A stretch of DNA of 64,000 nucleotides from Coccinella septempunctata (GCF_907165205.1 NC_058190.1:34189345-34253344); one strand, 5' to 3'; positions 1 to 12,748 are shown, counted from the first letter of the stretch. The notes: generated by a model not told the origin, from the letters alone. Made by a program: numbers and translations.

Positions 1-84
1 GCACTCCAAAAATACATTGGTCAAAAATGAAGTATAGTTACCTATTCAAAATGATTAGCAAAGAGATGATTCCGATAATGTGTA

Positions 85-795
85 GAGTCATTCGGGGCAA
101 CTGTGCGCACTTTTGCCTTTCAAGCCACACAATCAAAAAAAATCACAAAATAATGTCATCAAAATGTTACAATATCAAAGAAATGCTGTTTATTGTCAAT
201 ACAGAAGCGAATTTTTACAAGCACTGGATTATTGTTCGTGTCACAATTCCTGGTGAACACAACACTTGATACATTCCCCTGTGTGTGGGCTCTTCATATT
301 TTTCCGAACAAATAGGACAATATTGATCGAGTCTTAACCAAGAAAATCAACAATGTCATAATTTATTCCTCACTGAACTAATTCCCATATAATGAATCTA
401 TGCGCACACTTACCCGCGCACACTTTCCCCAGTAAGCCAAACTTTGAATTGACGTTCTTATAGAGTTGAGCAGCTAAGAGAACCTAAAATTTTTTATTAT
501 ATATTTAGATTAATATGCCCATGATCGAATAAAATATTGTTTAACACTGAGGGACTCGGAACTTGGACCTGGCAGAATGTGCAGAGATGCTTAAAATTAA
601 CAAGAAAACTAGTGAATTTGATTGATTGCAAATAAAAAGTTAAAGAAATGTGGCACGGCGCACTCCTATGAAAAACTAATATGGCGATTCTGCGCCTTTG
701 CTTCACTCAAATGAACACCTCTTTCATACATTGCATAGTCGAGATTTACGCACTGCGCACACTTACCCACTGCGCTCAGTTACCCCGAATGACTC
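85..795. mobile_element. TA-flanked non-autonomous DNA transposon (MITE), copy 1
   Basis: The element starts GAGTCATTCGGGGCAACTG and ends with a near-exact inverted version (CAGTTACCCCGAATGACTC). It is flanked on both sides by TA (83-84 and 796-797), the target duplication of the Tc1/mariner superfamily. It has no transposase-like frame, so it would depend on a helper. Internal reiterations of GCGCACACTTACCC or close variants lie near both ends (about 100, 400 and 755). Compared with the copy at 8003-8935 it lacks about 230 bp after the left end. The open frames at 27-269 and 497-706 are incidental to this repeat. Confidence 0.8.
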
Positions 796-1824
796 TATAT
801 AGAGAGTAGAGAGAAGGAGAACGATCGATGCTTTGAGATCACAGATTATTTGTCCCCTGAAATATGTACTACCAATAGGTAGTTCATGTTTTTGCCAATA
901 GCCGCGCTGCAATTAGGGTATGGCGAAATTTTGATTTAAACTAATTGAAGTTGGCCGAGTGAACTGTCTTCCTGGTCACAGATTATTAGAATATTATTAT
1001 TTTCGATTTTTGCTAAGAGAATAACATATGACCAGGGTGAAATCTTGAGAAGCATGCGCTAGTGGAAGTTTGGCATCAGAAAGAAAAGGAGAAGAGATAA
1101 AATTTCATAGTGTATTTTTGAGAGAAAATTGAAAAAAGCCTTACCTCAAGAATCGACTCGAAACAATTTGTGTGTCAAGAGCACTTTTGCAACGAAGATA
1201 TCAAAAAAGATGATGGATTCATTAAAAACGAAATCGAAATTGTCATCCCTCGTGAGGAGTGGACTCTTCTGAATAAGAATATATAACCAATAAAACTACG
1301 TTTCGTAAGTTACATCACAAAACATGTTGTTTGCAAAGGGGCAGTGCAATGCAAAAGTCGATGTACACTTCAAATAAAAAATGTATATAATATCATATAT
1401 CTATATTAATATATACTCAATCAATGTTTTTAATGAAAAGTTTGAAATAAAAATTATTTTCCCTTCTCATACCATTCTAACTGAATTTTTTATCTGTCAT
1501 TTCACTTCCAAATACTAAATATTCCCTCGCTATAGCACAGTGGTTCCCAACTAGTGCTCCGTGGATTACCAGTGGTCCGCAGAATCCAAATTATGTTCCG
1601 CGAACTCAGAACATGGAACTTAATTCGAAGTCCGCGAATGATTTACAGTTTTTTAATTAATACTTAACCGCTCTCAGACTGTTTAATACATGGCGTTAGT
1701 GACTAGAATCAGTAGTACAGTCAATACAAACTGAAAAATTAAGGAACGTCGCCAATATATTCATTTTTGAAGATTACCTTCGAGCTTTTATTTGCAAACT
1801 TCAATTATTCTGATTATTCGTAAA

Positions 1825-2060
1825 AATTTCCAAAAAGATGGAATCAATTAAATATTCGACAAGACCGAACCCCGAGAGGGATGAAATTTTGAGATTTATT
1901 ACTAGAAGAGTTGCTCTTTCAGAATATGTATCACATTTCCATCTACGGTTATTTTTATTTAGAGATAATCGACTCGAAAGGTGACTATCGAAGAATTTCC
2001 AAAAAGATGGAATCAATTAAATAATCGTCAAGACCGAAATGAATTTTCAGATTTATTACA
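1825..2060. repeat. Local direct duplication, two units about 169 bp apart
   Basis: A segment of roughly 70 bp starting AATTTCCAAAAAGATGGAAT occurs at 1825-1903 and again at 1994-2060, with the same downstream order of motifs (ATCAATTAAAT, CAAGACCGAA, AGATTTATTAC). The units differ by small indels. This looks like an old local duplication. No transposon ends were seen. Confidence 0.6.
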
Positions 2061-5000
2061 GGTTCATTACAGGTGGTCCCTGCTAACAAGAATAATATAA
2101 AATGCCAAGAAAGGGTTGGGAGTCCTTGCCATAGCAAGAACACGTCTGCTAGGTCAGCTAGTACAAAAATTCTGAAATTTTCTTTAATCATGTGCTGTGT
2201 ATTCCGAATGAAAATTTTCGATGGAAGAGTGTATTCAGGGCACTTTTGGAGTTTTTTCCACCAATTTTAATTTTCATTCAATGTTTTTCCCATGAAAAGT
2301 CTGTCTAATATGTCAGCAAGCATTATATCAAATTCAAATAAGAAATATACCTATATATCATTACTTTACATGAATTCCAGTCAAAAGGACAAGTACCTAG
2401 TGGTAAATTTTTCTTTCATAACGTCAATCATTCCCCAGAATTTCAGAAATAACGTATAAAGTGTCCCTCAAGGTTTACACAATAAATGATTACCATAATG
2501 AGCATTACTAGAGAAAGGTATAGTATACTGTGTTTGACAAAATGACTCAGGAATAGCGATAAATCCCGACTACTCCTAGTCAAACCTTATATTCTCTTCA
2601 TTACTGATTCAAAACATTCTGTTTTTATTGAGAAGAAATAAAAAAAAGGAGAATAATACCTGATTGGCTGTCATGAAACACATGTGTAATTTCTTTAGCT
2701 CTGCTTTGAAACCATCAATATTTTAAATTGAATCAGATCAATAAAAACCCTCGCAAATTAGAATGCAAATCACTATGTTGACGTTTCTAGTAACGAAAAT
2801 GATTAATGAATCAATCTCAGAGAAAACTCAAAACCTGTACCTACAACCGTCGCCTTGAATTAAAAACTCAATCAACCATGAGAATTGAAGGAACGATGAT
2901 AAAATTATATCTTCATTCATGGAAACATTCCGGCTATAGTTGATAAACCTAGACAGGTTGAATTGTCATAGAAATAATATAATTAAATTTATGTGGACTA
3001 GCAAAACTCACACTTTCATCGTTTTTCCGAAGTTTAAAATGGGATTAAGGATTTTTTAAAACAAATATCTCCAAAAATTAGTTCTTCCATATTCTGATCA
3101 GCATTGATCCAATAACTGGTAGAAAGAATATTTAATTTTTCATGAATTGTACAATTACCTACATACAAATTGTCATTTCTTTGTAGTTAGCGTCGTTACC
3201 TAATTTGTATACTCTATTCATTTTTTCACAAATGACTTCTATCTATCTGTCTTCATACTGTTTTATTTAGGATGGATCTTGATATTCATAAAAAATTTCG
3301 GCGTACCCATTTGTCAGGAGGCAGTTGAAAAAGAATCTCCATCCAATCAATACCAATCAGTTCCTTCGGCTGGGCTGAAAACCAAGAGGCTCATGTTTAA
3401 TAATTGTTGGAAACTTATTTAAAAACCTGTTATGGAATTCACGTTAAGGAGGCTTCAGCCAATGGGGATACTATACCTGGTGCCCGATAGTGAATGGGTA
3501 AACTTTAATGGCGTTTTCTTCTCCTCGGTTATTACTTTTCATTATTATTTTAATAGCTCTCCTCATTTTGTTTTGAAGTTGATTAAAATATTATCTCAAT
3601 TCGAGTTCATGCTAATAACCGTAATAAAACCTATGATTTTCGATGTTTTTTAATTAATACGAGCTTGTATCTCATTATTTCTGTTGGTTCGCTTTTGACT
3701 GAAGGACTGATTCATTCCATTCCATTAAAACATTGCGCATCATACTTCCTAATGATAATTGGATGTTCGGCAAAGGACACGTTGAAATCAACAAATTGTA
3801 ATTGACGAATTGAGTCGCAATATCCAATATTATGTCGATAAAATCAAGTAGTTCTGGAATAATTGGTTTCCATTAAGATTTTTTTGAAAGTTTTCCGATG
3901 AAACGTGAACCCAACAAGAACAAGTGAAATTATTGTTACTGCGACTTCTGAGCAAGACACACGTGTTTGATATATTGAAAATTTGCATGATCGAAAAAAT
4001 TTATAATCAATCGACATTTTCAGTAGAAAGGCTAATCCAAATAGCTTTTTCCGAGAGATTTTGTGATTTTACATCTGAAATGGGTAGATAATTCTAATAA
4101 AACAACAAATTGAATCTTCTGAAACTCTTTAGGGTTTTCATTCCCAATCTTTGGAACAAAATCCGAAAAATTGAAATAATCGGTTTGCTCCTCCTGTGTA
4201 AATTCTTGCACTAATTTGTCAACATGAAATAAAAAATTGTTGCTTGACAATGAAGGAAAAATGGAACTTCAAAATGTGAGTTCTTTCCTCAGTGAATTAA
4301 TCCAAATACGATCTATTCCTACTGAACAATTGGCTAAATTATTATTTTGATCCAATAATATAACACGTGGACTCTTTAATTTTTCGTTTATAATACTCCG
4401 GTTATGTGAAATTTTAATGTTATTTCAATCAATCATGTGGTACCTGTATTCGAACAAATATCTCTGCAATCTGTGTGTGATCTATTAATTTATCTAATTT
4501 TAATGTAATTTTTATGTTTCTTATTTCTATAGGTATAGACGTTTCACGTGTAAGTTTTAGCACAAATACAGGGAATGTTGCTAATACAATTTTTTATTTT
4601 TGGTTTTTATTCGATGGTTTAGTTTTTGTTAGTATAGATCTTGAATTATTTGGTGTTTTGAAAACAGTTTTTATGTTGAATTCGGAACTAATTCTTTTCA
4701 TTTTTTCTGAAAGACGATTAACATAAGGAGTAATGTTCAATAAATTTTGTTGTTCTTGACGGTTTCTTGGTTGTTCTGGATCATCATTATGATTTTAGTT
4801 AGACATTTTTCTTTCTCAGTTTAAGATAGTTTTCTGTATAAAAACTGCCGGATTTTAGGTATCCGTATAAGAAATTTTTTAATAAAGTCAATTTCATTAT
4901 TTCAAATTGAATATTTTACTGTTGTCCACATTCTTTTCAATATTTATATCAATAATTCAAATTATTTTCGAATCGAAGCAATAAAATTTGAAGACACACA

Positions 5001-6648
5001 AAAATGTTTTCATTTCAAATTCCACACAGAATATCTTTCAATACACAATCTTTTGAGCCGTAAAAAAATCATTTCATCTTCCTCTCATTACATCGATTTG
5101 AAAAAAGGTGAAATTAAGATTTCAAAATTTATCCATTTACCTTTTTGAAATAGCTATATGCGTAGTTTCAGCTCTCTTATTCATCCAGTTCAATTTGTAA
5201 TGTATCGACAAGGAATGCAAAGGAAATAAAATGAGTTTTATAATTTTCATCTCGAACCCAGTTCAAGAAAATGACGATATGTATCAAAAACCTACATATC
5301 CCTATAACAATAATAATTTAAGGAAAGTTTGTATGGAAAAGTGCTCGTCGTATTTTTTACGACTTAACGGTTTCATTTGAGAAAAAAAATACAACGCATC
5401 TCCTGAAACTAGATTCAAATATAAAAGTTCAAAAAAATATTTGGAATTTCTCTAGGGTCAAGGTCGTTCCACTTCCAAGGATATAGTAGGTTCGTCAAAA
5501 TTTGGTGATGTATACTTACATTGATACCTAATATTCATCTTCAATAAGACTAATTTTGTCGAATTTTGGTTAGATACAGTAAAAAATCAGGTGAAGTTCT
5601 GAACACTACTGTGGTATGTGTTAATTTGTTTGGGAATAGTAGAAAACAATAGGTACACATCAGTAAGAATTTATTTCGTCTGTAAACACTTTTCAAATTC
5701 CTCTATATGATCTGATTAATCATTCATATTTTAGTTGAAGCACAATTTTTTTTTTCACAATATATAATATTTCCTGTCATTTTGACCTAATTTTAATTAA
5801 TTAATAACCATTTGTCAATTGCTACGACATCAAGTTCATTTCAACTGAATGAATAAATAGATAATTGAATGAATAAATAAAATCAAATACATGTCCCACA
5901 TCAACGTGGTAATAAAAATAAATTAGTGTTTGAAAAAAAAAAATAATAATGAATAAATTTGTGCGAATTGCAACGTTTTCCATAAACATTAGAAGACTCG
6001 TGAAAAGATGATAATAATATGTGCTTTACGGAATTATTTGATGATTTATTTAGATTGAATCGCTTACAACACGATTTTCAATATTGAATAAATGAAGTTG
6101 AATTGAAAACTCCAAGGTGTTTTGGTGTTCCTTCGATGAAAAAAAAACAATTATCTTCTGGTCATCAACGTGATATCGTCATTGAATTCAGAGAATTCAT
6201 CAATCACCACCGACAGTATTAGGTTAAATTTCGATTGAGAAAAAATAACTTGTTTAGTGGGAATCAGCTCCGCAAAATATCCAATTAATTTAGAAACATA
6301 TAATAGCTGTGAATTATTTATCAGTAATTTCTGAAAAAAAACTGAAAGTGAATAACGTGGTATTCGTATGGTAAAACATCGCATGATTTACATATAGTTA
6401 ATTTGGTAAAAAATTCAAGTACAACAGGTTTTTTGTTTTCAGTTTTTGGTACACTGGTACTTGAGATTCAAAACGACTGAGCAATCAATTGAAATCTACT
6501 TTCGAATGCCTTTGAATATGGGAATATGGGGAACAGTTACAAATTTGAATTAACAACAAAAAAATCAAATGCATAAATCGATCAATTTTTGCACCAAAGA
6601 TTCGATATCTATACGTAATACTCGAATGTTTTATAGACTTCAGAGCAA

Positions 6649-6690
6649 TTTTTGTTTTGAAAAGATTAATTCATCTTTTCAAAACAAAAA
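6649..6690. repeat. Perfect 18-bp inverted repeat with 6-nt loop
   Basis: The arms TTTTTGTTTTGAAAAGAT (6649-6666) and ATCTTTTCAAAACAAAAA (6673-6690) are exact reverse complements around TAATTC. The hairpin is too short for a usual miRNA precursor, and no flanking pairing was noticed. Confidence 0.75.
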
Positions 6691-7408
6691 TAACTAAAAA
6701 ACCAGAAGCGAAGCTTTTTTATTTTTCTCTCCCTTCTATAAATAAGTATATTATCTGTCAGATAGTTTCGGAGTTATTGTAGGCATCTGAAATCTCAATA
6801 TTTGAACAAATTGGCTGCCAATTGATTTGGTTGTTCCCAAGATATAGAGATATACAAAGAAGTAAGAATATTATCGCCCTTGAAATATTATTTTGAGAAC
6901 TAGGGAAAATAGTCTAAAAACTCCCTCTGTGCTCCTCTGCATTTTATTGCATATCCATGATGAACAAATAACTTTGGACATATCTACCATTTCAAAACTG
7001 TCTGAATTATTTCATTGAGTCGAATCAGAATCCTTTATTTTCGAATAAGTTGATGCTTGCTAAATATTTGGTCAACGACAAAGTAGAAAACAAATTTCGC
7101 TGACATCGTATCTCCATAGGAAAAAAAGTGTTTTTGATTAACCAAATTTATTCCGAGTTAGAGAGACTCCGAGTGTATATGAATTCCTATAGATAGATTA
7201 AGAATATACACCCTTTAAGTTTGAGTAAATATGTGGGTACACTAAAAATTATTTTTCAATTCGCAATATTCGCATTGCTATTCAAACTTGAATTGCAGAT
7301 TTTAGATGTTGATTTTATTTCGACTGTTCATATCCAGGGTTCTCTTCATTATAAATATAATAAAATTGATGCATATTTTCCTGAGTTTCAGGGAAAAAAA
7401 CCCTTGGT

Positions 7409-7716
7409 AACATTTCATGACATTTATCAACCTGAAATTGATAATAATTAACACATGTTAATCCAGTTACGACAAAAAATCTTCAAAACTTAGAGAAAAC
7501 AACTATCAACTGAGAAAAATGATTTATTTGACGAAAATCTCGAAATTCCCTTCCAAAATTACAATGTCATTGTCATTTTGAAATTTTCTCCAAATAAATC
7601 ATTTTTTCTCAGTTGATGGTTATTTTTTCTGAATTTTGAAGATTGTTATTCGAAACTGGATTAAAATATGTTGAATACTATCAATTCAAGATTAATAGAT
7701 GTCATGAAATGTTAGT
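7409..7716. repeat. Long imperfect palindrome (fold-back)
   Basis: The left half (AACATTTCATGACAT, then TAATCCAGTT, AATCTTCAAAA, ATCAACTGAGAAAAA, ATGATTTATTTG) is read in reverse-complement order in the right half. The axis lies near 7565. Arms are about 140 bp with small indels and a short spacer. No coding content. It may be a fold-back transposon remnant; no target-site duplication was resolved. Confidence 0.7.
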
Positions 7717-8002
7717 ATTTATGAAAAAACTCCCGACTATGTTCTGAATCAGCTGATAAAACAGCGTAATATTTTTTAAATCCGAACCTCTTGACTCTTT
7801 ACACGATCATAATAGAAGGAATAAGGATATTGATCATATGACATCCAAAACTATGATATCTTGCCTTATCCATTATCTACAATGGCTAAAATTGGAACAT
7901 TGATGGCATTGATGCAGAGAAAACTTGTCCAAGTTGAACTGGGAATTAGAAATGATTTGCTGAATGGAGTTTGTGTGAATGTTATCGAAATTCATACGAA
8001 TA

Positions 8003-8935
8003 GAGTCATTCGGGGTAACTGAGCGCAGTGGGTAAGTGTGCGCAGTGCGTATATCTCGACTATGCAATGTATGAAAGAGGGGTTCATTTGGGTGAAGCAA
8101 GGGCGCAGAATCCCCAATTCAGTTTTTCATAGGAGTGCGCCGTGCGACGTTTCGTTAACTTTTTATTTGGAATCAATCAAATTCACTAGTTTTCTTGTTA
8201 ATTTTCAGCATCTCTGCAAATTCTGCCAGGTCCAAGTTCCGAGTCCGACAGTGTTAAACAATGTTTTATTCGATCATGGGCATATTAATCAAAATATATA
8301 ATAAAAAATTTTAATTTCTCTTAGCTGGTCAACTCTATAAGAACGTCAATTCAAATTTTGGCTTACTGGGGAAAGTGTACGCGGGTAAGTGTGCGCATAG
8401 ATTCATTATATGGGCATTTGTTCAGTGAGGGATAAATTATGACATTGTTGATTTTCTTGGTTAAGACTCGATCAATATTCTCCTATTTGTTCGGAAAAAT
8501 ATGAAGAGCCACCAACAGGGTAATGTATCAAGTGTTGTGTTCACCAGGAATTGTGGCACGAACAATAATGCAGTGCTTATATAAAAAGGCGCTTCTGTAT
8601 TGACAATAAACAGCTTTTCTCTAATATTGTAACATTTTGATGACATTATTTTGCAATTTGTTTTGATTGTGTGGTTCACTAAGTACTGCGTTCACTTACC
8701 CCGTGAGGGTGCGCACACTTACCCGCAATACGGGGCATGTGAACGCACTCCGACTTTCACCATTAAATTTCTTTTTGCGGAAAGAAAACGTTTTTGATTT
8801 GTTGGCTTTTTGATGTTTTTCTATAGATTAGAAAATTCTCTATCCTATGAATATGTTTTAATTTTCCTAGCTTCAACATTTGAAACAGGGTATGGCTTGA
8901 AAGGAAAAAGTGCGCACAGTTGCCCCGAATGACTC
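8003..8935. mobile_element. TA-flanked non-autonomous DNA transposon (MITE), copy 2, inverted relative to copy 1
   Basis: The ends are GAGTCATTCGGGGTAACTG and CAGTTGCCCCGAATGACTC, flanked by TA at 8001-8002 and 8936-8937. The body matches 85-795 on the opposite strand and keeps about 230 bp missing from copy 1. That extra segment holds two more GCGCACACTTACCC-like motifs near 8680-8730. The open frames at 8038-8301, 8461-8679 and 8763-9044 are passengers of the repeat and show no transposase motifs. Confidence 0.8.
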
Positions 8936-9566
8936 TATTTGTTTCTGTGCAAATTTTTTTGGAATTTCCAATACCCAATAGCTGTTGGATAAAACCACCT
9001 TCATAGAAATAATTGAAAATAAACAAATTAATCTCTATCAACATTGATTTCTAATTGTTTTATCTCCGAAACTGAAAAGGGGAGTGTAAAAAAAATATAA
9101 AATACATACCACTAACAATCATAAATATTTTATCGGATTACTCGCTTACTTTACATCTAACAAAACGACTCGATGCTTGGAACAACAGCGAGATCTGCAA
9201 GGGCACAGTGAATGCGCTCAACGGTATAGAAACGAACAATAAAACGACGAAAGTGAGTTATTATTTAATCCCTGTCAATAGTGACAGAAGGAAGAAACAC
9301 CATCAATATCAATTGCAATAATCTCTGACATCCCAGTCATGTAAGGAAACCCATAAAAAAGATAGATGACATCATCGTTTCTTGTTCCATCCCGTCCTGT
9401 AGTTCGGCCAGTGGGAGGCGGCGGGAGTGACATGCTACTTGGTCAAAAATGGTTCAAAGGTGTCGGTTGCATCCATCCTACGGTCTCGATCGGAAAGGAC
9501 TACTAGCTTTATGCGATTTTTCACTATATCTTTCATCAGGATATTTGAATAATTTTAAATTATTCT

Positions 9567-9608
9567 GTCCGATGTTTCGGCAAGCATACGCCTGCCGTCT
9601 TCAGGGGC
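9567..9608 (-). ncRNA. Degenerate hammerhead-ribozyme motif (Penelope-LTR type)
   Basis: On the minus strand the order is GCCC, CTGAAGA, a 7-bp stem (GGCAGGC/GCTTGCC with one G-U) around a 4-nt loop, GAAAC, ATC, GGAC. This is the hammerhead order CUGANGA, stem II, GAAA, cleavage triplet. Stem I has one mismatch of four, and the stem III palindrome is broken (ACAT instead of ACGT), so the copy is probably inactive. No adjacent endonuclease or RT frame was recognised. Confidence 0.45.
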
Positions 9609-10074
9609 ATCTCGAAGAAGTTTTTTTCAGTTCATTTTCATTCTGAAAAAATGTGGAATCCAATAAACACAAATACGTGGTGAAACATTGCAATTTTCAA
9701 GTGATGAGGTTTTAGTTTGTGAGGTTTCATTTTGTTTTGTTTCATCCTTGTCTGTTTCTAGTTTGTTCTTTTATAGCTCCTTTTTATAGATGATAGTATT
9801 TGAACAAAATTTCCATGGTGGGCTTCATTTTGCTTGATTGCTGAAGAACGTATATTGTTTAAACCAAGGCACGTCCAACATGCTTGCAATGAAAACCATA
9901 GGATTAAACAGGATAAATTTCTGCAAATTCGGTGACTTTTATGGATACTGCATCTTACCAAAATTGAGTAAGAGACTGTATTCAGATCAATATTCTGTGA
10001 TGAATTTCATTGAAGAAGATCTGTTCATGTCAGGCAATTCTATCCTCATTGAAGAAGAGTGGATGCTCCTGTGA

Positions 10075-10275
10075 TGCAATTCTTTTGTCATCGAGCTGGG
10101 AGTTGTGTACCTCTGAGGAGGTCAGATAACACCGAAACCATGGTCAGTATCTATTCTGTTTCAAGGAGCCAGCCTTTTTATCGGTCCTTTCAATGATATA
10201 TAATGTTTGGCTGTTTCGATTTAGATCGTATCATTTTTTTATACTGTGTGCACGAAATGAACTAATTTCGAAAAA
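10075..10275 (+). repeat. Hammerhead-bearing dispersed repeat, family B, decayed copy
   Basis: It shares TCATCGAGCTGGGAGTTGTG, the core CTGAGGA...GAAACCATGGTCAG, and a downstream TTCGATTTAGATCGTA block with the copies at 29.9 kb and 63.9 kb. The hammerhead core is at 10108-10149. CTGAGGA, GAAAC and the palindromic ACCATGGT with GTC are kept, but stem I has only two pairs and stem II three, so cleavage is unlikely. Confidence 0.55.
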
Positions 10276-10350
10276 ATTCTCGGACCTTCGACTTTTGATT
10301 CGAGGGGGAAAACAAATTCACAACCATATTACTTCAACGCGTAGTGTTAC

Positions 10351-11015
10351 TACACCAACCCTCAGAATGGACTTGTACAAATATTTCGACTGTAGATTCT
10401 TGAGGTCGAAAGAAATACTTTCTTCCTTTACCATTTTTTCCGAAACGACTACTGAGTCGTTTCGGACTCAGAGATACAGGGTGTTGAAAAACCATAAAAA
10501 AAATCTCACAAATGGTTTCATCGAATGAAATGAATTTCGGAATATAGTTTTTCAATTATTTGATTAATCTTTTTGGAACACAAGATATCATCCACGTCTT
10601 CCAGTTTTCTCATAATGACCATTAGGTACCATAAAAATACCACAAATTCAAAGAACCCAACTCTTGAAACTAAGTTGGACGCTATCTAATGAATATTTGA
10701 ACGATTTGTAAAATAACATTATTATTTATATTTTCTCCTAATTCGATGTTCGAAAATGAAAAATATCTGTGGAATTCGAAAAATTGTGAACGAATGCAAT
10801 AACTCTTTTCAGAAGATCACAGATTTAGCTAGTTATTAGAAGGTAATTTTGTTTTCCCAGGGCTGGCACAGCTCATTATGAAAACTCAAAATAGCTATAT
10901 ATTTTTATCAGAGCCGAATCGAAAAAAATGGTATGGGAAAAAAGTATTTCTATTGACCTCATGACCTCAAGAATCTGCTGTTAAAATATTTGTAAGAGTC
11001 AAAGATTCAGCCTGT
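10351..11015. mobile_element. Palindromic TACAGGGTG-type element, subfamily 1, eroded left end
   Basis: The body matches 32403-33094 and 52450-53103: AGATTCTTGAGG, a TCCTTTACCAT block, GGGTGTTGAAAAACCAT, and on the right side the inverse, with CTCAAGAATCTGC and TCAGCCTGTA. The left terminus is mutated. No transposase. The 111-codon plus frame at 10193-10528 crosses its boundary and is not a gene. Confidence 0.6.
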
Positions 11016-11337
11016 ATGATACTTCAATCAAAAGGACTTTTTATCCTGCGTTTATCATATTTCATTTTTTCTCATTCAATCTATTCGTTTTCGAAATATC
11101 CACATTTCGATGATAATTGTTAAATGTTAAAAACCAGACAACAACAAAAAAATCATTGAGTAAAAATTCGATTGATTTACAAAGCATGGGAAATCCTCCG
11201 CAACCAGAATTCGAATGTGAATATTTCGAGAACCAATAAATTTAAATAAAGAACATTAAATAAGGTGAAAAGGCTTTTCCAATGAGGTTTCACTCACACC
11301 ATCTTCCCCATTCAAAATTAAGGGGTTGTAACACTAA

Positions 11338-11593
11338 CGCCCGGTTTTACCTACAAGCGATGGACGCTTAAGTTACCAACACTCGATGGTTTTACAATGA
11401 TTTTGTTATAAAACTATTCTGAAATATTTTGATGAAATTTATGGAAAAAAATATGTGATTTTATTTCAGATTTACCCACACTATAGGTATTGGTTAAGTT
11501 AATCAACAATTAACCACTTTTGTGTTATTGTAAAACTCCTAACTTGTGAAATTTTCTTAAGCAGAAGTTAACCTTCGATTGTTGAACCGGGCG
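11338..11593. mobile_element. MITE with PIF/Harbinger-like ends, TAA target duplication
   Basis: The left end CGCCCGGTTTTACC and the right end, whose reverse complement begins CGCCCGGTTCAAC, are flanked by TAA (11335-11337 and 11594-11596). Inverted similarity continues inward (CTTAAG, AGTTA). A 3-bp TWA-type duplication and a CCCGGTT terminus are usual for PIF/Harbinger MITEs in insects. It is about 256 bp with no coding capacity. Confidence 0.6.
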
Positions 11594-11620
11594 TAAGGGT
11601 TGAAGAGGCCACCTCTTATT

Positions 11621-12748
11621 TACGAGTATGTATTGATATCTAGTTAGCCTAAACCAGTTCCATGCATAAAAAAAATATTGCGTTACCATAGCAACGAACA
11701 ATAACACATTAGAAATGTCAGTGTGAAGTTGAAAAAGTACCTGTATTTAAAAGGATTAAGGGGCAAGCAGATTTACGAAGATATGCTTAATACCCTTGGT
11801 GATCCATGTCCTTCGTATGCGACCGTGAAAAATTAGGCTGCAAGCTTCAAAAGAGGTGAATTTTCCATTGAAGAAGATGACCGATAGTTTTTGTGTCAGT
11901 ACTGTCAGTCCCCGAAAATATCGATGCAGTTCATGACGTGATTTTATCAGACCGTTGAATTGGGCTAAAACGCATATCTGGAGCACTAAATATTTCATAC
12001 GAATGCGTTCATTATATAGTTCACGTCAATTTGTATATGAGAAAAATTGCTGCAAAATGGATCCCCAACTGTTTGAATGTTAATTAAAGGCGTGCAAGGG
12101 TAGAAGCATCGCGTTCGATGCTTCTTAAACCGAATTGTTACTATGAGGGAGACTTGGGTACATTTATACGATACAAAGCACAATCGATGGAATGGCGACA
12201 CTCTGGTTATCCAAGACCTAAAAAGTTTCGTGTCCAAAAATCTGCTGGAAAAGTTCTTGCTTCAGTTTTTTGGGATTTTCATGGAGTAATCATGATTGAT
12301 TTTTTGGATAAGGGTAGAACAATAACCGGGGATTACTATTCTACGGAGAAAAATTAAAGAGAAAAGACGCGGAAAGCTATCCAAAGGTGTTTTGTTTTTG
12401 CAGGACAACGCCCCTGCACACAAATCTCATGTTGCCATGCAGAAAATTCGTGATTTAGGGTTTGAATTACTAGAACGCCCACCTTATTCACCAGATTTGG
12501 CTCCATCCGACTGAAAAAAAGTTTAAACGGTCGTAAATTTTCTTCAAACGAGGAGGTAATAAAAGCTGTGGAGGTCTGGTTTACAGAGCAAGAAGAAGAA
12601 TTTTTTTTGAAAGGTCTAGAGACGTTGCAGGTTCGCTGTAATGAATGTATCTATTTAAGAGGAGAATATGTTGAGTAATAAAATATTTTGACATTGAAAT
12701 TTTGTTTGCTTCTATAGTAGGCTAAGAATTCTTCAATATATTCTCGTA
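11621..12748 (+). mobile_element. Dead mariner element, copy a
   Basis: The terminal inverted repeats are TACGAGTATGTATTGATATC on the left and, reversed, TACGAGAATATATTGAA on the right. Plus-strand pieces of a mariner transposase follow in order: the helix-turn-helix part (TLGDP..., IGLKRISGALNIS), MEWRHSGYPRPKKF, GRTITGDYYST, LQDNAPAH and YSPDLAPSD. The spacing of the last two Asp residues is 34, i.e. DD34D. It has a 5' deletion, several frameshifts, a stop in place of the Trp of KNWAASF, and a lost YHLFPQL segment, so it makes no transposase. It lies 25 bp after the Harbinger-like MITE. Confidence 0.85.

Larger units (their letters stand above)
798..7408. other. Unique-looking AT-rich DNA, no gene recognised
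   Basis: Open frames here are at most about 77 codons, in AT-rich sequence with no recognisable domain, signal peptide or paired splice pattern. Visible structure is limited to a short direct duplication near 1.9 kb, a perfect 18-bp hairpin near 6.66 kb, homopolymer tracts, and one hAT-like CAGTGGTTCCCAA motif near 1.54 kb without a partner end. Confidence 0.5.

Noticed and set aside
1537..1610. CAGTGGTTCCCAACTAGTGC, which looks like a hAT terminus
   Set aside because: No inverted partner end and no 8-bp duplication were found nearby, so an element could not be bounded.
7221..7451. 76-codon plus frame starting MSKYVGTLKIIFQFAIFALL as a small membrane protein
   Set aside because: It runs into the palindrome, is AT-rich, and has no supporting signal other than hydrophobic residues.
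9838..10074. 78-codon plus frame before the family B repeat
   Set aside because: No recognisable motif and it ends at the repeat boundary; most likely chance.
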